Positions 18,801-26,577 of a DNA stretch of 64,000 nucleotides are shown in pieces. Origin of the DNA: Bifidobacterium santillanense (lineage in GTDB: Bacteria > Actinomycetota > Actinomycetes > Actinomycetales > Bifidobacteriaceae); assembly GCF_018555385.1 (NCBI RefSeq), contig NZ_JAFEJS010000002.1:1-64000 (forward strand), in the 5' to 3' direction. The translations under genes and the position numbers were made by a program. The notes beneath the pieces were generated by a model that was given only the letters and a program-made list of their open reading frames with translations, made no database searches and was not told the origin of the DNA. The first letter of the stretch is position 1; every line of letters begins with the position of its first letter.

Positions 18801-19354
18801 CCGAAGATGTCCTGGAACTCGCCGGCCGCGCGCAGCGCCTCGTCGAACTGCCCCAGGCGCAGACGCGTCTGGATGATGCCCGACGGGCAGCCGGAGGACG
18901 CGATCACTCCCTTCGAGTAGGTGGCCAGCACCTCCTTGTCCATACGCGGATAGCGCTGGACGCGGCCCTCGAGGTTCGCCACCGAGCTCGCCTTGATGAG
19001 GTTCACGAGGCCCTCGTCGTTCTCCGCCCACATCGTCATGTGGGTGATCAGGCCGCCGCCGGAGACGTCGTCGCGACGCTGGTCCTCGGTGCCCCAGTGC
19101 ACGCGGGACTTGTCCTGACGGGCGGTCTCCGGCGTCACGTACGCCTCGATGCCGATGATCGGCTTGACGCCGGCCGCCACGCAGTTCGTGTACATCTCGT
19201 ACGCGCCGTGCATGTTGCCGTGGTCCGTGATGCCGATCGCCGGCATGCCCAGTTCGGCCGCGTACTTCGCCAGGTCGGGAATCTTGGACGCTCCATCGAG
19301 CAGCGAATAGTGCGTGTGGTTATGCAGATGCACGAAGTTTCCCGAATTTGCCAT
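15803..19354 (-). CDS. dnaE: DNA polymerase III alpha subunit
   Basis: A 1183-residue replicative polymerase (DnaE1 type). The PHP domain begins HLHNHTHYSLLDGA. The polymerase core has GPGRGSAAGSMVSYAMGI and the catalytic acidic cluster LPDIDVDFDPDGR. A helix-hairpin-helix region and an OB-fold (VTLAGLVTSVDRR) come before the tau-binding end. ATG 19354 (MANSGNFVHLHNH) is chosen over the GTG 9 nt upstream because TAGTGT lies exactly 7 nt before it. It is transcribed away from the permease gene, which has its own terminator. Confidence 0.98.
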   Translation of the reverse strand: MANSGNFVHLHNHTHYSLLDGASKIPDLAKYAAELGMPAIGITDHGNMHGAYEMYTNCVAAGVKPIIGIEAYVTPETARQDKSRVHWGTEDQRRDDVSGGGLITHMTMWAENDEGLVNLIKASSVANLEGRVQRYPRMDKEVLATYSKGVIASSGCPSGIIQTRLRLGQFDEALRAAGEFQDIFGRDNFFIELMDHGLRIEKQVTSDLLTIAKKLNAPLLATNDSHYVHAEDAEAQDAMLCINSGSHLDDPDRFKFDGTGYYIKPAEEMRELFREFPEACDNTIEIAERCNVIFDDHEDGAFMPQFDCPEGWDEASLFLKKVEEGLERRYDGNVPEHVSKQADYECGVICQMQFCGYFLVVADYIQWAKDHGIMVGPGRGSAAGSMVSYAMGITELDPLEHGLIFERFLNPERVSLPDIDVDFDPDGRLDVIRYCGEKYGTDKVAQCVIYGVIKTKQALKDSARIMGYEFAMGDKITKALPPSKNGKDASLKEIFDPTSKRYDEAREFRELYESDHDAHMIVDKAKTIEGLIRQTGVHACATIMGSEPITDTSPLLERTDGTITTTFEYHTCETLGLVKMDFLGLSNLTVIQDTLKNIEANGKPAVDYTKIPLDDKPTYELLSRGDTLGVFQLDSDGMRSLLKMLKPDNFNDISALIALYRPGPMSMDSHTNYAKRKNGLQKITPIHPELDEPLKQVLDETYGLIIYQEQVQSAARILAGYSLGKADVLRRAMGKKKPEVLAKEKIPFFAGMKEHGYSEESAQAVWDILVPFSGYAFNKAHSAAYGLISYWTAYLKTHYPVEFMAALLQGTKDNKDKTALYLGEARRMGIQVLSPDVNESQFAYSAVGDVVRFGLGAIRNVGEKAVNDIIAERESARGRFVNFMDFIRRVPLTALNKRLVESLIKAGAFDSIDPNRRALFQIHETAIDSVVGLKRKQAEGQFDLFSDDEDGGAEAMGDASVSVPDVEEWDKKTKLNFEREMLGLYVSDHPLSGMTAVLAGLREMSIAHLIDRARTMGDGQQVTLAGLVTSVDRRVSKKGNAWAIVTIEDLESSIQCLFFGKVYEAAAAELAVDQVVQIRGQVELRDETVSLRATEMQVPSLEAEDERPLVITLPEVALDRPHMMRLGQVLTNHPGYCEVKLAIMDAKGNAEVMTFGDRFRVKRDTSLFAEIKILFGPSCLPAA

Positions 19355-19361
19355 GCGTTCC

Positions 19362-19367
19362 ACACTA
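19362..19367 (-). promoter_or_regulatory. -10 box of a leaderless promoter (dnaE)
   Basis: TAGTGT, then GGAACGC (7 nt), then ATG 19354. The spacer and first codons are identical to those of the moxR gene. Confidence 0.55.
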
Positions 19368-19384
19368 CCGCATGGCGTGTTCAG

Positions 19385-19420
19385 CGGCCGGAGCCGGAAG
19401 GATCCCTCCGGCCCCGGCCG
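19385..19420 (-). terminator. Terminator hairpin of the permease gene
   Basis: A very GC-rich 17-bp stem with two mismatches (19385-19401 / 19404-19420) lies 7 bp after the permease stop on the minus strand. It has no marked U-tract. Confidence 0.55.
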
Positions 19421-19426
19421 CCGGGA

Positions 19427-20863
19427 TCAGGCCTCGCGGGCCGAACGGCGCCTCCACAGGACGCGCGCCCAGTGGACCGCGTAGCAGATCGCGATGATGA
19501 CGGCCATCGTGACGAGGGACGAGCGCATCGACTCGTACACGGCGGACAGCACCAGCGTGCCGCCGGAGAGCACGAGGGCGAGGATCGGCACGACCGGCCA
19601 GCAGGGCGTGCGGAACGCGAGCTCGCCGGCGTCGCGGCCGGAACGCTTCAGCTCGAGGCGGAACCGGATCTCGCACACGGCGAGCACGACCCACACGATG
19701 ACGATGGCGATGCCCGCGCTGGAGACGAGCGCCAGATAGATCGCGGACGCGGCGGTCACGGACGACAGCAGCGCCATGAGACCGCCGGCCATCGCGGTGC
19801 ACAGGGCGATGAGCGGCACGCCGCTGCGGGTGGTGCGCGAGAAGACCTTCGGGATCATATGCTCGTTGGACAGCGACCACAGCATGCGGGTGGACGCGTA
19901 GAGGCCGGAGTTCGCGGCGGACAGGATGGCCGTGAGCACGACGAAGTTCATGAGGTCGCCGGCGAACGGCAGACCGATCGCCTCGAACACCAGCACGAAC
20001 GGGCTCTTGTCGACACCGGCCTTCTGCCACGGGATCAGCGCGGACATGACGACGATCGAGCCGATGAAGAAGATGGCGAGACGCCAGAACGTGGTGTGGA
20101 TGGCCTTCGGGATGTTCTCGGCCGGATCCTTCGTCTCGCCGGCGGTGACGCCCAGCAGCTCGGTGCCGGAGAACGCGAACGCGACGGTGGACATCGTCGA
20201 GAAGACCGGCGCGAAGCCGTTGGGGAAGACGCCGTCCTTGACGAGGTTGGTCAGTCCCGGCGCGTGCGAGTATCCGGCGATCGGCAGGATCCCGACGATG
20301 GCGAGCGCGCCGATCGCGATGAACGCGATGATGGCGACGACCTTGATGCCGGCGAACCAGAACTCCGCCTCGGCGAACGAGCGCACGGACAGGGCGTTGA
20401 GCGTGAAGATGAGCACGATGAACAGAGCGCTCCACGCCCACGCGGGCGAGTTCGGGAACCATTTCTGCATGATGAGTCCGGAGGCGGTGAACTCGGAGCC
20501 GAGCGCGCCCATCCATGCGAGGAAGTAGATGATGGCGACGGTGAATCCGGTGCCGGGGCCGATGAACCGGCCGGCGTACACGTGGAACGATCCGGTCTGC
20601 GGCATGGCGGTGGCGAGCTCGCCGAGGCACAGCATCACCATGTACACGTTGAGCGCGCCGATTGCGTAGGCGAGGATCGTGCCGATCGGCCCGGCCTGGT
20701 GGATGGTGTAGCCGGAGCTCAGGAACAGGCCGGTGCCGATGACGCCGCCGAGCGAGATCATCATGAGGTGCCGGGTCTCCATCTTGCGCTGCAGACCGGT
20801 GCGGCTCCCCTGTTCGTTCGCGACCGTGCCGTCGCCGTCGTGCGATTCGAGACTGGCGGTCAT
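19427..20863 (-). CDS. APC-family amino acid permease
   Basis: A 478-residue, ~12-TM transporter of the amino acid/polyamine/organocation superfamily, AAT subfamily. TM1 carries MMISLGGVIGTGLFLSSGYTI, and further signatures are FAFSGTELLGVTAGET, NIPKAI and YASTRMLWSLSNEHMIPKVF. The motifs are nearest to lysine/GABA/aromatic permeases (LysP/GabP/AroP), but the substrate cannot be fixed by eye. ATG 20863 (MTASLESHDG) is preceded by GGGAGGGG at 5 nt; the longer in-frame version upstream lacks homology. No amino-acid gene is adjacent. Confidence 0.88.
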   Translation of the reverse strand: MTASLESHDGDGTVANEQGSRTGLQRKMETRHLMMISLGGVIGTGLFLSSGYTIHQAGPIGTILAYAIGALNVYMVMLCLGELATAMPQTGSFHVYAGRFIGPGTGFTVAIIYFLAWMGALGSEFTASGLIMQKWFPNSPAWAWSALFIVLIFTLNALSVRSFAEAEFWFAGIKVVAIIAFIAIGALAIVGILPIAGYSHAPGLTNLVKDGVFPNGFAPVFSTMSTVAFAFSGTELLGVTAGETKDPAENIPKAIHTTFWRLAIFFIGSIVVMSALIPWQKAGVDKSPFVLVFEAIGLPFAGDLMNFVVLTAILSAANSGLYASTRMLWSLSNEHMIPKVFSRTTRSGVPLIALCTAMAGGLMALLSSVTAASAIYLALVSSAGIAIVIVWVVLAVCEIRFRLELKRSGRDAGELAFRTPCWPVVPILALVLSGGTLVLSAVYESMRSSLVTMAVIIAICYAVHWARVLWRRRSAREA

Positions 20864-21026
20864 ATTCCCCTCCCGTATGTCCTTGCCGTTGTGGTGATTC
20901 GGAGCAATCGTCGCACGAATGCCCGGCCCGCAGGGGAAGGGGATTATGGAGCGGCCGTTTCCGGTCATACGAAGAATCTATGGCCGGTTATCGTCCGCAT
21001 CGGCCGGGCCGATGGATGTTCCGCGC

Positions 21027-21971
21027 TCAGTCGGCGGCGACCATGTCGTCGTCCGCGTGGCGTGCGCGCATGACGTCCAGCGCGTGCGCGAGGTCGGCCG
21101 GATACTGCGATTTGACCGTGGTCCATACGCGCGTGCGCGGATGGCGGAACTCGAGCTGCATGGCGTGCAGCCACTGGCGGTCGAGGCCGACCTCGGCGGC
21201 GAGCACCGGATTCGCGCCGTACATGTGGTCGCCGACGAGCGGATGGCCGATCGAGGAGAAGTGCACGCGGATCTGGTGGGTGCGTCCGGTCTCGAGGTTG
21301 ATCGACGCCAGCGTCGCCTCTCCCCCGAACCGCTCCATCACGTCCCAGTGCGTGACGGCGGGCTTGCCCGCGGGGGTCACGCAGAAGCGGAAGTCGGAGA
21401 CCTTCGCGCGGCCGATCGGCGCCTCGATGGTCGCCCTGTCCTGTTTGAGCGATCCCTGCACGAGCGCGTGGTAGGTCTTGACGACCTCATGCTCGGCGAA
21501 CTGACGGCGCATCTCGACGTACGCCAGATCGGACTTGCACACGAGCATGAGCCCGGACGTGCCGACGTCGAGGCGCGAGACGATGCCCTCGCGTCCGGCG
21601 GCGCCGTACGAGGTGATGTGGACGCCGCGGTCGCGCAGCGAGCCGAGCACGGTGGGGCCGGTCCAGCCGACCGAGGCGTGAGCGGCGACGCCGACGGGCT
21701 TGTCGACCACCACCACGTCGTCGTCCTCATAGACGACGGCCATGTCGTCGGCGATCGGCTCCGGCTCCTTGCGCTCCTCGACCAGATCGAACTCGACGGT
21801 CTCGCCGGACTGCAGGGTGCCGGATTTCGCGATGTTCCGGTCGAGCACGCGCGCCTGACCGGAGTCGATGAGTTCGGCGGCCTTGGAGCGGGATACGCCC
21901 AGCATCTTGGCCATCGCGACGTCGAAGCGCTTGCCGATGAGCGCGTCGGGGGCCGGGACCAGACGACTCAT
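21027..21971 (-). CDS. RluA/RluD-family 23S rRNA pseudouridine synthase
   Basis: A 314-residue enzyme. The N-terminal S4 RNA-binding domain (~12-65, KRFDVAMAKMLGVSRSKAAELI) is followed by the synthase domain, with catalytic Asp in SRLDVGTSGLML and the conserved LETGRTHQIRVHFSSIGHPLVGD. The family isomerises specific uridines in 23S rRNA helices. Its ATG overlaps the lspA stop (ATGA); lspA followed by an rluD-type gene is a common bacterial arrangement. Exact target sites are inferred. Confidence 0.93.
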   Translation of the reverse strand: MSRLVPAPDALIGKRFDVAMAKMLGVSRSKAAELIDSGQARVLDRNIAKSGTLQSGETVEFDLVEERKEPEPIADDMAVVYEDDDVVVVDKPVGVAAHASVGWTGPTVLGSLRDRGVHITSYGAAGREGIVSRLDVGTSGLMLVCKSDLAYVEMRRQFAEHEVVKTYHALVQGSLKQDRATIEAPIGRAKVSDFRFCVTPAGKPAVTHWDVMERFGGEATLASINLETGRTHQIRVHFSSIGHPLVGDHMYGANPVLAAEVGLDRQWLHAMQLEFRHPRTRVWTTVKSQYPADLAHALDVMRARHADDDMVAAD

Positions 21972-22498
21972 GCCGTCTCGCCCTTTCCCGATCGTTCGTC
22001 GAGCTCCTTCTGACTGAACGGCACGTTCATGAGGATCATGATCACGATGGCGACGCCGGCGACGACCAGATACACGTCGGCGACGTTGCCCACGGACCAG
22101 CCGTAGTCAAGGAAATCGACGACCTTGCCGTCGAGGAAGCCCTCGGCGTAGGCGATGCGGTCGATGAGATTGCCGAACGCGCCCGCGAACGCGAAGGCAA
22201 ACGCGACGGTCCATCCGAGCGAAATGGTGCGCACGGCCAGCACGACCAGCGCCACGCACGCGGCGACGGCGAGCAGGGAGATCATCCATGTGGCTCCCGA
22301 GCCGAAGCCGAGCGAGGCGCCCGGATTACGCACCAGCGTCAGCGACAGGAGCCCCGGGACGACCGGCACGGTGCGGCCGTCACCCAGGGCGTCCAGCGCC
22401 CACAGCTTGGTGAGCTGGTCGATGATCAGCGCGACCATCGCGACACAAGCAAAGACGGCCGCGCGCGTGCGCAGCCGTCCCTTTCGAATCTTTTCCAT
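21968..22498 (-). CDS. lspA: Lipoprotein signal peptidase (signal peptidase II)
   Basis: A 176-residue, four-TM aspartyl protease that cleaves prolipoprotein signal peptides. Catalytic regions are AGAFGNLIDRI and VGNVADVYLVV (the two Asp), and the first TM has ALIIDQLTKLWA. The start at 22498 lacks an obvious ribosome site; it lies 19 nt after the divIVA stop, so it probably depends on translation of the upstream gene. It is coupled to the downstream pseudouridine synthase. Confidence 0.95.
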   Translation of the reverse strand: MEKIRKGRLRTRAAVFACVAMVALIIDQLTKLWALDALGDGRTVPVVPGLLSLTLVRNPGASLGFGSGATWMISLLAVAACVALVVLAVRTISLGWTVAFAFAFAGAFGNLIDRIAYAEGFLDGKVVDFLDYGWSVGNVADVYLVVAGVAIVIMILMNVPFSQKELDERSGKGETA

Positions 22499-22517
22499 GG
22501 AGCGGATCAGTTCGAGA

Positions 22518-23849
22518 TCACTCGCCGGACTGCTCGGTTCGGCTGTAGTTGTTCGTGTCCGAGACCTGGTTGACCAGCTGGCCGAGGAAGTCGGTCAGGC
22601 GGGCGCGGTACTCGGCCTCGAACTGCTTGAGACCCTGGATGTTGCCCTCGATGAGCTTGGACTCGTTGGTGAGGTTGGTGCGCACCTGATCGGCGTAGTC
22701 GTCGGCGGCGGCGCGGGTCTTCTTGCTGTAGCCATCGGACTCGGCGCGCAGCTTCTTGTCGTACGCGACGGCGTCCGCGCGGACCTTCTTGTCGTAGTCG
22801 GCGGCGCGACGCTGCACCTCGGCCTCGTACTGGTCGGCCTCGTTGTGCTTGTCGGTCATGTAGGTGTCGGCGTCCTGACGGGTCTTGACGGAGTACGCGT
22901 CGGCCTCGGAACGGGTGCGATCGGAGTACGCGTCGGCCTCGGAGTGGATGCGCTTGTTGTAGTCGTCGGCCTCGGTGCGGGTGCGATCGTTGTAGTCGTT
23001 CGCCTTGCCGATGAGGTCGTTGTAGTCGCGCTGGCTCTTCTCGGCGATCTCCTTCGCCTTGGCCTTGCCCTTGTCGACGTACTGGTCGTGCAGCTGCATG
23101 GCCAGGGTCAGCATGGCGGTGGCGCGCTCGGGCTCGGTGCCCGCACCGGCCGCGGCGCCGGCGATCTTCTGCAGGGAGCCGGTCTCGGTGCTCGGCTCGA
23201 CCTTGGAGACCTGCTCGCGCAGCTGGTTCTCACGCTGCTTGGATTCCTCGAGCTGACGGGTCAGGTCGGCGATCTGCTGCGCCTGCTGCTGCACGCCGGC
23301 GGCCTGCTGCTGGAAGGCGGCCACCTGACGGGACAGGTCCTCGTTCTGGGCGCGGAACTGGTCGCGCTCCTTCTGGATGGCGGCGATCTGCTGAGCGACC
23401 GCGTCCTGGTTGCCGGAGGCCTGGGCGACCTGGGCGGTCAGCTGGTCGATCTGCGCGTTCAGCTGGTCGGTCTGGGCCTTGAGCTGCTCGTTCTGGGAGG
23501 TGAGGGCGCGGTTGGACTCCTCGGCCTCGGACAGCTTGGCGGCGACGACCTGAGCGTTCTGATCCCCCTTGCCGGCGTCCTGCTTCGCTGCATCCTTCAG
23601 CTGCTTGTTCTCGTTCTGCAGCTGCTGCACCTGGGCGTTGAGATCGGAAATCTTCTGGTTGAGTGCGGTGACGTCCGGGCCCAACGACTGGGTCGCCTGT
23701 CCGCCCGCAACGGCCTGCTTGCCGAGTGCTTCGACGGTCTCGGTGACCTGGTCAAGGAAATCGTCGACCTCGTCGACGTCATATCCTTCCTTGAAACGCA
23801 CCGTCTGGAACGTGCGCTCCCTGATGTCTTTCGGCGTCAACAGAGCCAT
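22518..23849 (-). CDS. divIVA: DivIVA/Wag31 polar growth protein
   Basis: A 443-residue cytoplasmic scaffold that marks growing poles and septa in Actinobacteria. The N-terminal DivIVA domain (~1-45) has LTPKDIRERTFQTVRFKEGYDVDEVDDFLDQV. It is followed by a long Gln-rich coiled coil (~60-220) and, from ~287 to 385, about nine consecutive 11-residue units with an Ala-x-x-Tyr spacing (for example TRSEADAYSVK). Longer than many homologues because of these coils. A GAGGTG ribosome site precedes ATG. Its position after ftsZ-sepF-yggT is the classic order. Confidence 0.95.
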   Translation of the reverse strand: MALLTPKDIRERTFQTVRFKEGYDVDEVDDFLDQVTETVEALGKQAVAGGQATQSLGPDVTALNQKISDLNAQVQQLQNENKQLKDAAKQDAGKGDQNAQVVAAKLSEAEESNRALTSQNEQLKAQTDQLNAQIDQLTAQVAQASGNQDAVAQQIAAIQKERDQFRAQNEDLSRQVAAFQQQAAGVQQQAQQIADLTRQLEESKQRENQLREQVSKVEPSTETGSLQKIAGAAAGAGTEPERATAMLTLAMQLHDQYVDKGKAKAKEIAEKSQRDYNDLIGKANDYNDRTRTEADDYNKRIHSEADAYSDRTRSEADAYSVKTRQDADTYMTDKHNEADQYEAEVQRRAADYDKKVRADAVAYDKKLRAESDGYSKKTRAAADDYADQVRTNLTNESKLIEGNIQGLKQFEAEYRARLTDFLGQLVNQVSDTNNYSRTEQSGE

Positions 23850-24018
23850 AAATCTACACCTCGCTTTGGGGCTGTGCCTCGCTTACGTTGGTATCAAACA
23901 TGACCTTACCACGTACCCTGAGCTTTTATGGAGTTTTCGTGGCGTTTGCGGAACATTCGGGGCATGTTGGACGAGGTGATAGGGGGGTATGGCCCCTCCC
24001 GCGGCTTTCCCCGGATCG

Positions 24019-24300
24019 TCAGATCAGGACGCGCAGCACGACCAGCAGGAAGTACAGCACGATGAAGCTCATGTCGATGCCGACCGCCCCGAGCCGCAGC
24101 GGCGGGATGTAGCGGCGCAGCCAGTTGAGCGGCGGATCGGTGATCCGGTAGATGACGTCGATGACCGTGTAGACGAAGCCGCGCGGACGCCACCTCGGGG
24201 ACAGGAACGCCACCCAGTCGAGGATCATGCGGATGAACAGCACGGTGATGTAGGCGTCGATGAGGCCGTCGAGCAGTCGCATGAGGATGAGAAACAGCAT
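24019..24300 (-). CDS. YggT family membrane protein
   Basis: A 93-residue protein with two hydrophobic segments (~1-25 and ~68-92) joined by VIDVIYRITDPPLNWLRRYIPPLRLGAVGIDMS, the family signature. YggT/Ycf19 proteins lie between sepF and divIVA in Gram-positive division clusters and are implicated in membrane or division organisation; the biochemical role is unclear. TACGGT lies 6 nt before ATG, so it may have its own leaderless transcript; sepF upstream has a strong terminator. Confidence 0.9.
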   Translation of the reverse strand: MLFLILMRLLDGLIDAYITVLFIRMILDWVAFLSPRWRPRGFVYTVIDVIYRITDPPLNWLRRYIPPLRLGAVGIDMSFIVLYFLLVVLRVLI

Positions 24301-24393
24301 ACGGACACCGTATCAAGCGTCATGGAGCGTCCGCGGGACGTTCGCTGTGAACAAACTGGAGGGGACGGGAGAGCGAAGGGCGACGGGGCAAAC

Positions 24394-24434
24394 GACGAGC
24401 GCCGCATGATCGATGGGATCATGCGGCGCTCGTC
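24394..24434. terminator. Terminator downstream of sepF
   Basis: A perfect 18-bp stem (24394-24411 / 24417-24434, starting gacgagcgccgc) with a 5-nt loop, followed on the minus strand by GTTTGCC. It separates ftsZ-sepF from yggT. Confidence 0.75.
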
Positions 24435-24487
24435 ATACGGTCCGGGGTCGGGATCCGGCGGGACGATCGGTTCCCGCCGACGACACG

Positions 24488-25006
24488 TCACTCGGTGAAC
24501 AGATCGTGGGCGCTGTTCGCGGTGATGGGCTCCTCCACCTTGATGTTCACCTGGGAGGGGCTCAGCAGGAACACACGCGGGGTGACGCGCTCCATGGAGC
24601 CGTGCACGCCGAACACCACACCGGCGGAGAAATCCACGATGCGGTAGGCCACGGCCTCGGGCACGCCGGTCAGGTTCAGCACGACGGGCACGCCGTCACG
24701 GATCGCACGGCCGACCATCTGCGCGTCCTCGTAGGACTTCGGATGGATGGTGGTGATGCGGTTCATGCGGCTCTGGAACGGATTCGCGCTGCGCGTGGTG
24801 GATCCGGAGGACAGCGTCGGGCCGGAGGACGCCGGCTTGGAGGCGGGCATCGGGGTCACGACGCGTTCCGAGTCGAACGCCGCGGAGGAGGATGCCGCCG
24901 GGGCAACCGGCGTATCGGGCTCCTCGGCGAGGTCGAAATCGTCATCGTCCTCGGCCACGTCCGACATGCCAAGATAGGACATCGCGTTCTTCATGAATCC
25001 GGCCAT
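24488..25006 (-). CDS. sepF: Cell division protein SepF
   Basis: A 172-residue protein. The N-terminal membrane-binding helix is MAGFMKNAMSYLGMSD; then come an acidic and a low-complexity Ser/Ala/Pro linker (~18-75) and the SepF dimerisation domain (~80-160, TIHPKSYEDAQMVGRAIRDGVPVVLNLTGVPEAVAYRIVDF...VFLLSPSQVNI). SepF anchors FtsZ to the membrane and is essential in Actinobacteria lacking FtsA. It lies directly downstream of ftsZ. AAAGGAT precedes ATG. Confidence 0.95.
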   Translation of the reverse strand: MAGFMKNAMSYLGMSDVAEDDDDFDLAEEPDTPVAPAASSSAAFDSERVVTPMPASKPASSGPTLSSGSTTRSANPFQSRMNRITTIHPKSYEDAQMVGRAIRDGVPVVLNLTGVPEAVAYRIVDFSAGVVFGVHGSMERVTPRVFLLSPSQVNIKVEEPITANSAHDLFTE

Positions 25007-25046
25007 GTCTCAATCCTTTCTTTGGTCTCGGGGTCTCGTCCGCGGC

Positions 25047-26420
25047 TCAGCGCAGGAAGTCGGGGATGTCGAGATCACCCGGGTCGTTCGCGTCCGGGGT
25101 GGTGTACGGGTACGCGGGCTGCTGCGGGAACTGCTGCGAGGACGGGTATCCCGGGGCCGGGGCGAAGGTGAACGGCGACGTGGTCGGCTGCTGCACCTGC
25201 GGCTGGACCGGAGCGGCCGGGGCGACCGGCTGCTGGGCCGGGATCTGGCCGGTCTGCGTCGGCGCCGGCTGCTGCGGCTGGGCCGGTGCGGCCTGCGGCG
25301 CGGGGTTCTGCTGGGCCGGGGCCGCGGACGGCGCCGGCTGCTGGGTCTGCTGCGGCTGGGCCGTCTGCGCGGGCTGCTGACGCTGCTGGACCGGGGCCGT
25401 GCGCTGCGGCGGCACGGCGGCCGGGATGCCGGCGGCGGCCGCGTTGGCCGCGGCCTGCTTGACGGTGTCGAAGCCGGCGGCGATGACGGTGACGCGGACC
25501 TCGTCGCCGTAGGCGTCGTCGAGCGCGAGGCCCCAGATGATCTGGGCCTCGGGGTGGATGGCCTTGCGCACCAGCTCGACGGCGGCGGAGGCCTCCTGCA
25601 GACCGATGTCGGTCGGGCCGGCGACGTTGATGAGCGCGCCGTGGGCGCCTTCGATGCTCTCCTCGAGCAACGGCGAGCTGATGGCCAGCTCGGCGGCCTG
25701 GGTGGCGCGGTCCTCGCCCCGTGCGGAGCCGATGCCGAACAGCGCGGTGCCGGCGCCGCGCAGGATGGCGGTGACGTCGGAGAAGTCCACGTGGATGTAC
25801 GAGTTGGAGGTGATCAGGTCGGTGATGCCCTGCACGCCGGACAGCAGCGCGGAGTCGGCGGTCTTGAAGGCGTCCATGATCGTGATCGAACGGTCGGACA
25901 GCTCGAGCAGTCGGTCGTTCGGGATGACGATGAGGGCGTCGACCTCCTGACGCAGGTTGTCGATGCCGAGCTCGGCGGAGGCGGAGCGCTGCGGGCCCTC
26001 GAACGAGAACGGACGGGTGACCACGGCGATGGTCAGCGCGCCCTGCTGGTGGGCCGCGCGCGCGACGATCGGGCTGGCGCCGGTACCGGTGCCGCCGCCC
26101 TCGCCGCAGGTGACGAAGACCATGTCGGCGCCCTTGACGGCCTCCTCGATGTCGGACTGGTGGTCCTGGGCCGCCTTGGCGCCCTTCTCCGGGTCGGCGC
26201 CCGCGCCGAGGCCACGGCTGGACTGGTCGGACAGGGAGATCTTCACATCGGCGTCGGAGCGCAGCAAATCCTTGGCATCGGTGTTGACTGCGATGAATTC
26301 GACATTCTGCAGACCTTCGGCGATCATGCGGTTGACGGCGTTGCCACCGGCACCGCCTACGCCGACGACCTTGATGTTGGTCCTGTCGTTCAACTCCTCG
26401 TTCTGGGCGATCTCGCTCAC
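25047..26420 (-). CDS. ftsZ: Cell division GTPase FtsZ
   Basis: A 457-residue tubulin homologue that forms the Z-ring. It has VVGVGGAGGNAVNRMI, the tubulin signature GEGGGTGTGASPIVA and the T7 loop region NVAGPTDIGLQEA. A ~130-residue Gln/Pro/Ala-rich linker follows, then the conserved C-terminal peptide DPGDLDIPDFLR, which binds SepF. The start is GTG 26420 with GGAG 7-8 nt upstream. On the minus strand TAGTCT near 26455 is a plausible -10. The Gln-rich linker is unusually long. Confidence 0.97.
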   Translation of the reverse strand: MSEIAQNEELNDRTNIKVVGVGGAGGNAVNRMIAEGLQNVEFIAVNTDAKDLLRSDADVKISLSDQSSRGLGAGADPEKGAKAAQDHQSDIEEAVKGADMVFVTCGEGGGTGTGASPIVARAAHQQGALTIAVVTRPFSFEGPQRSASAELGIDNLRQEVDALIVIPNDRLLELSDRSITIMDAFKTADSALLSGVQGITDLITSNSYIHVDFSDVTAILRGAGTALFGIGSARGEDRATQAAELAISSPLLEESIEGAHGALINVAGPTDIGLQEASAAVELVRKAIHPEAQIIWGLALDDAYGDEVRVTVIAAGFDTVKQAAANAAAAGIPAAVPPQRTAPVQQRQQPAQTAQPQQTQQPAPSAAPAQQNPAPQAAPAQPQQPAPTQTGQIPAQQPVAPAAPVQPQVQQPTTSPFTFAPAPGYPSSQQFPQQPAYPYTTPDANDPGDLDIPDFLR

Positions 26421-26545
26421 GTTGTGCTCCTGTCACTTCACGGTTACACCCTAGACTAGCGCAGGGCCACGCCGTATTGTGTGATATTTTCGCGCGTGTA
26501 GCGCAATTATGGGGTGTGGAATCCTTGTTGTTGCAGTGTGTGCCG

Positions 26546-26562
26546 GCGCATGCCGCATGCGC
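26546..26562. terminator. Hairpin downstream of dusB
   Basis: A gcgcatg/catgcgc stem with a 3-nt loop, 16 bp past the dusB stop. No U-tract follows, so termination is uncertain. Confidence 0.35.
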
Positions 26563-26577
26563 GACCCGATCGGCGGC

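Noticed and set aside
15956-21073. A very long open frame on the plus strand opposite dnaE and the permease
   Set aside because: It is antisense to two clear gene families. Its composition (Arg, Asp, Val, Leu-rich with no domain) is that of a GC-rich shadow frame.
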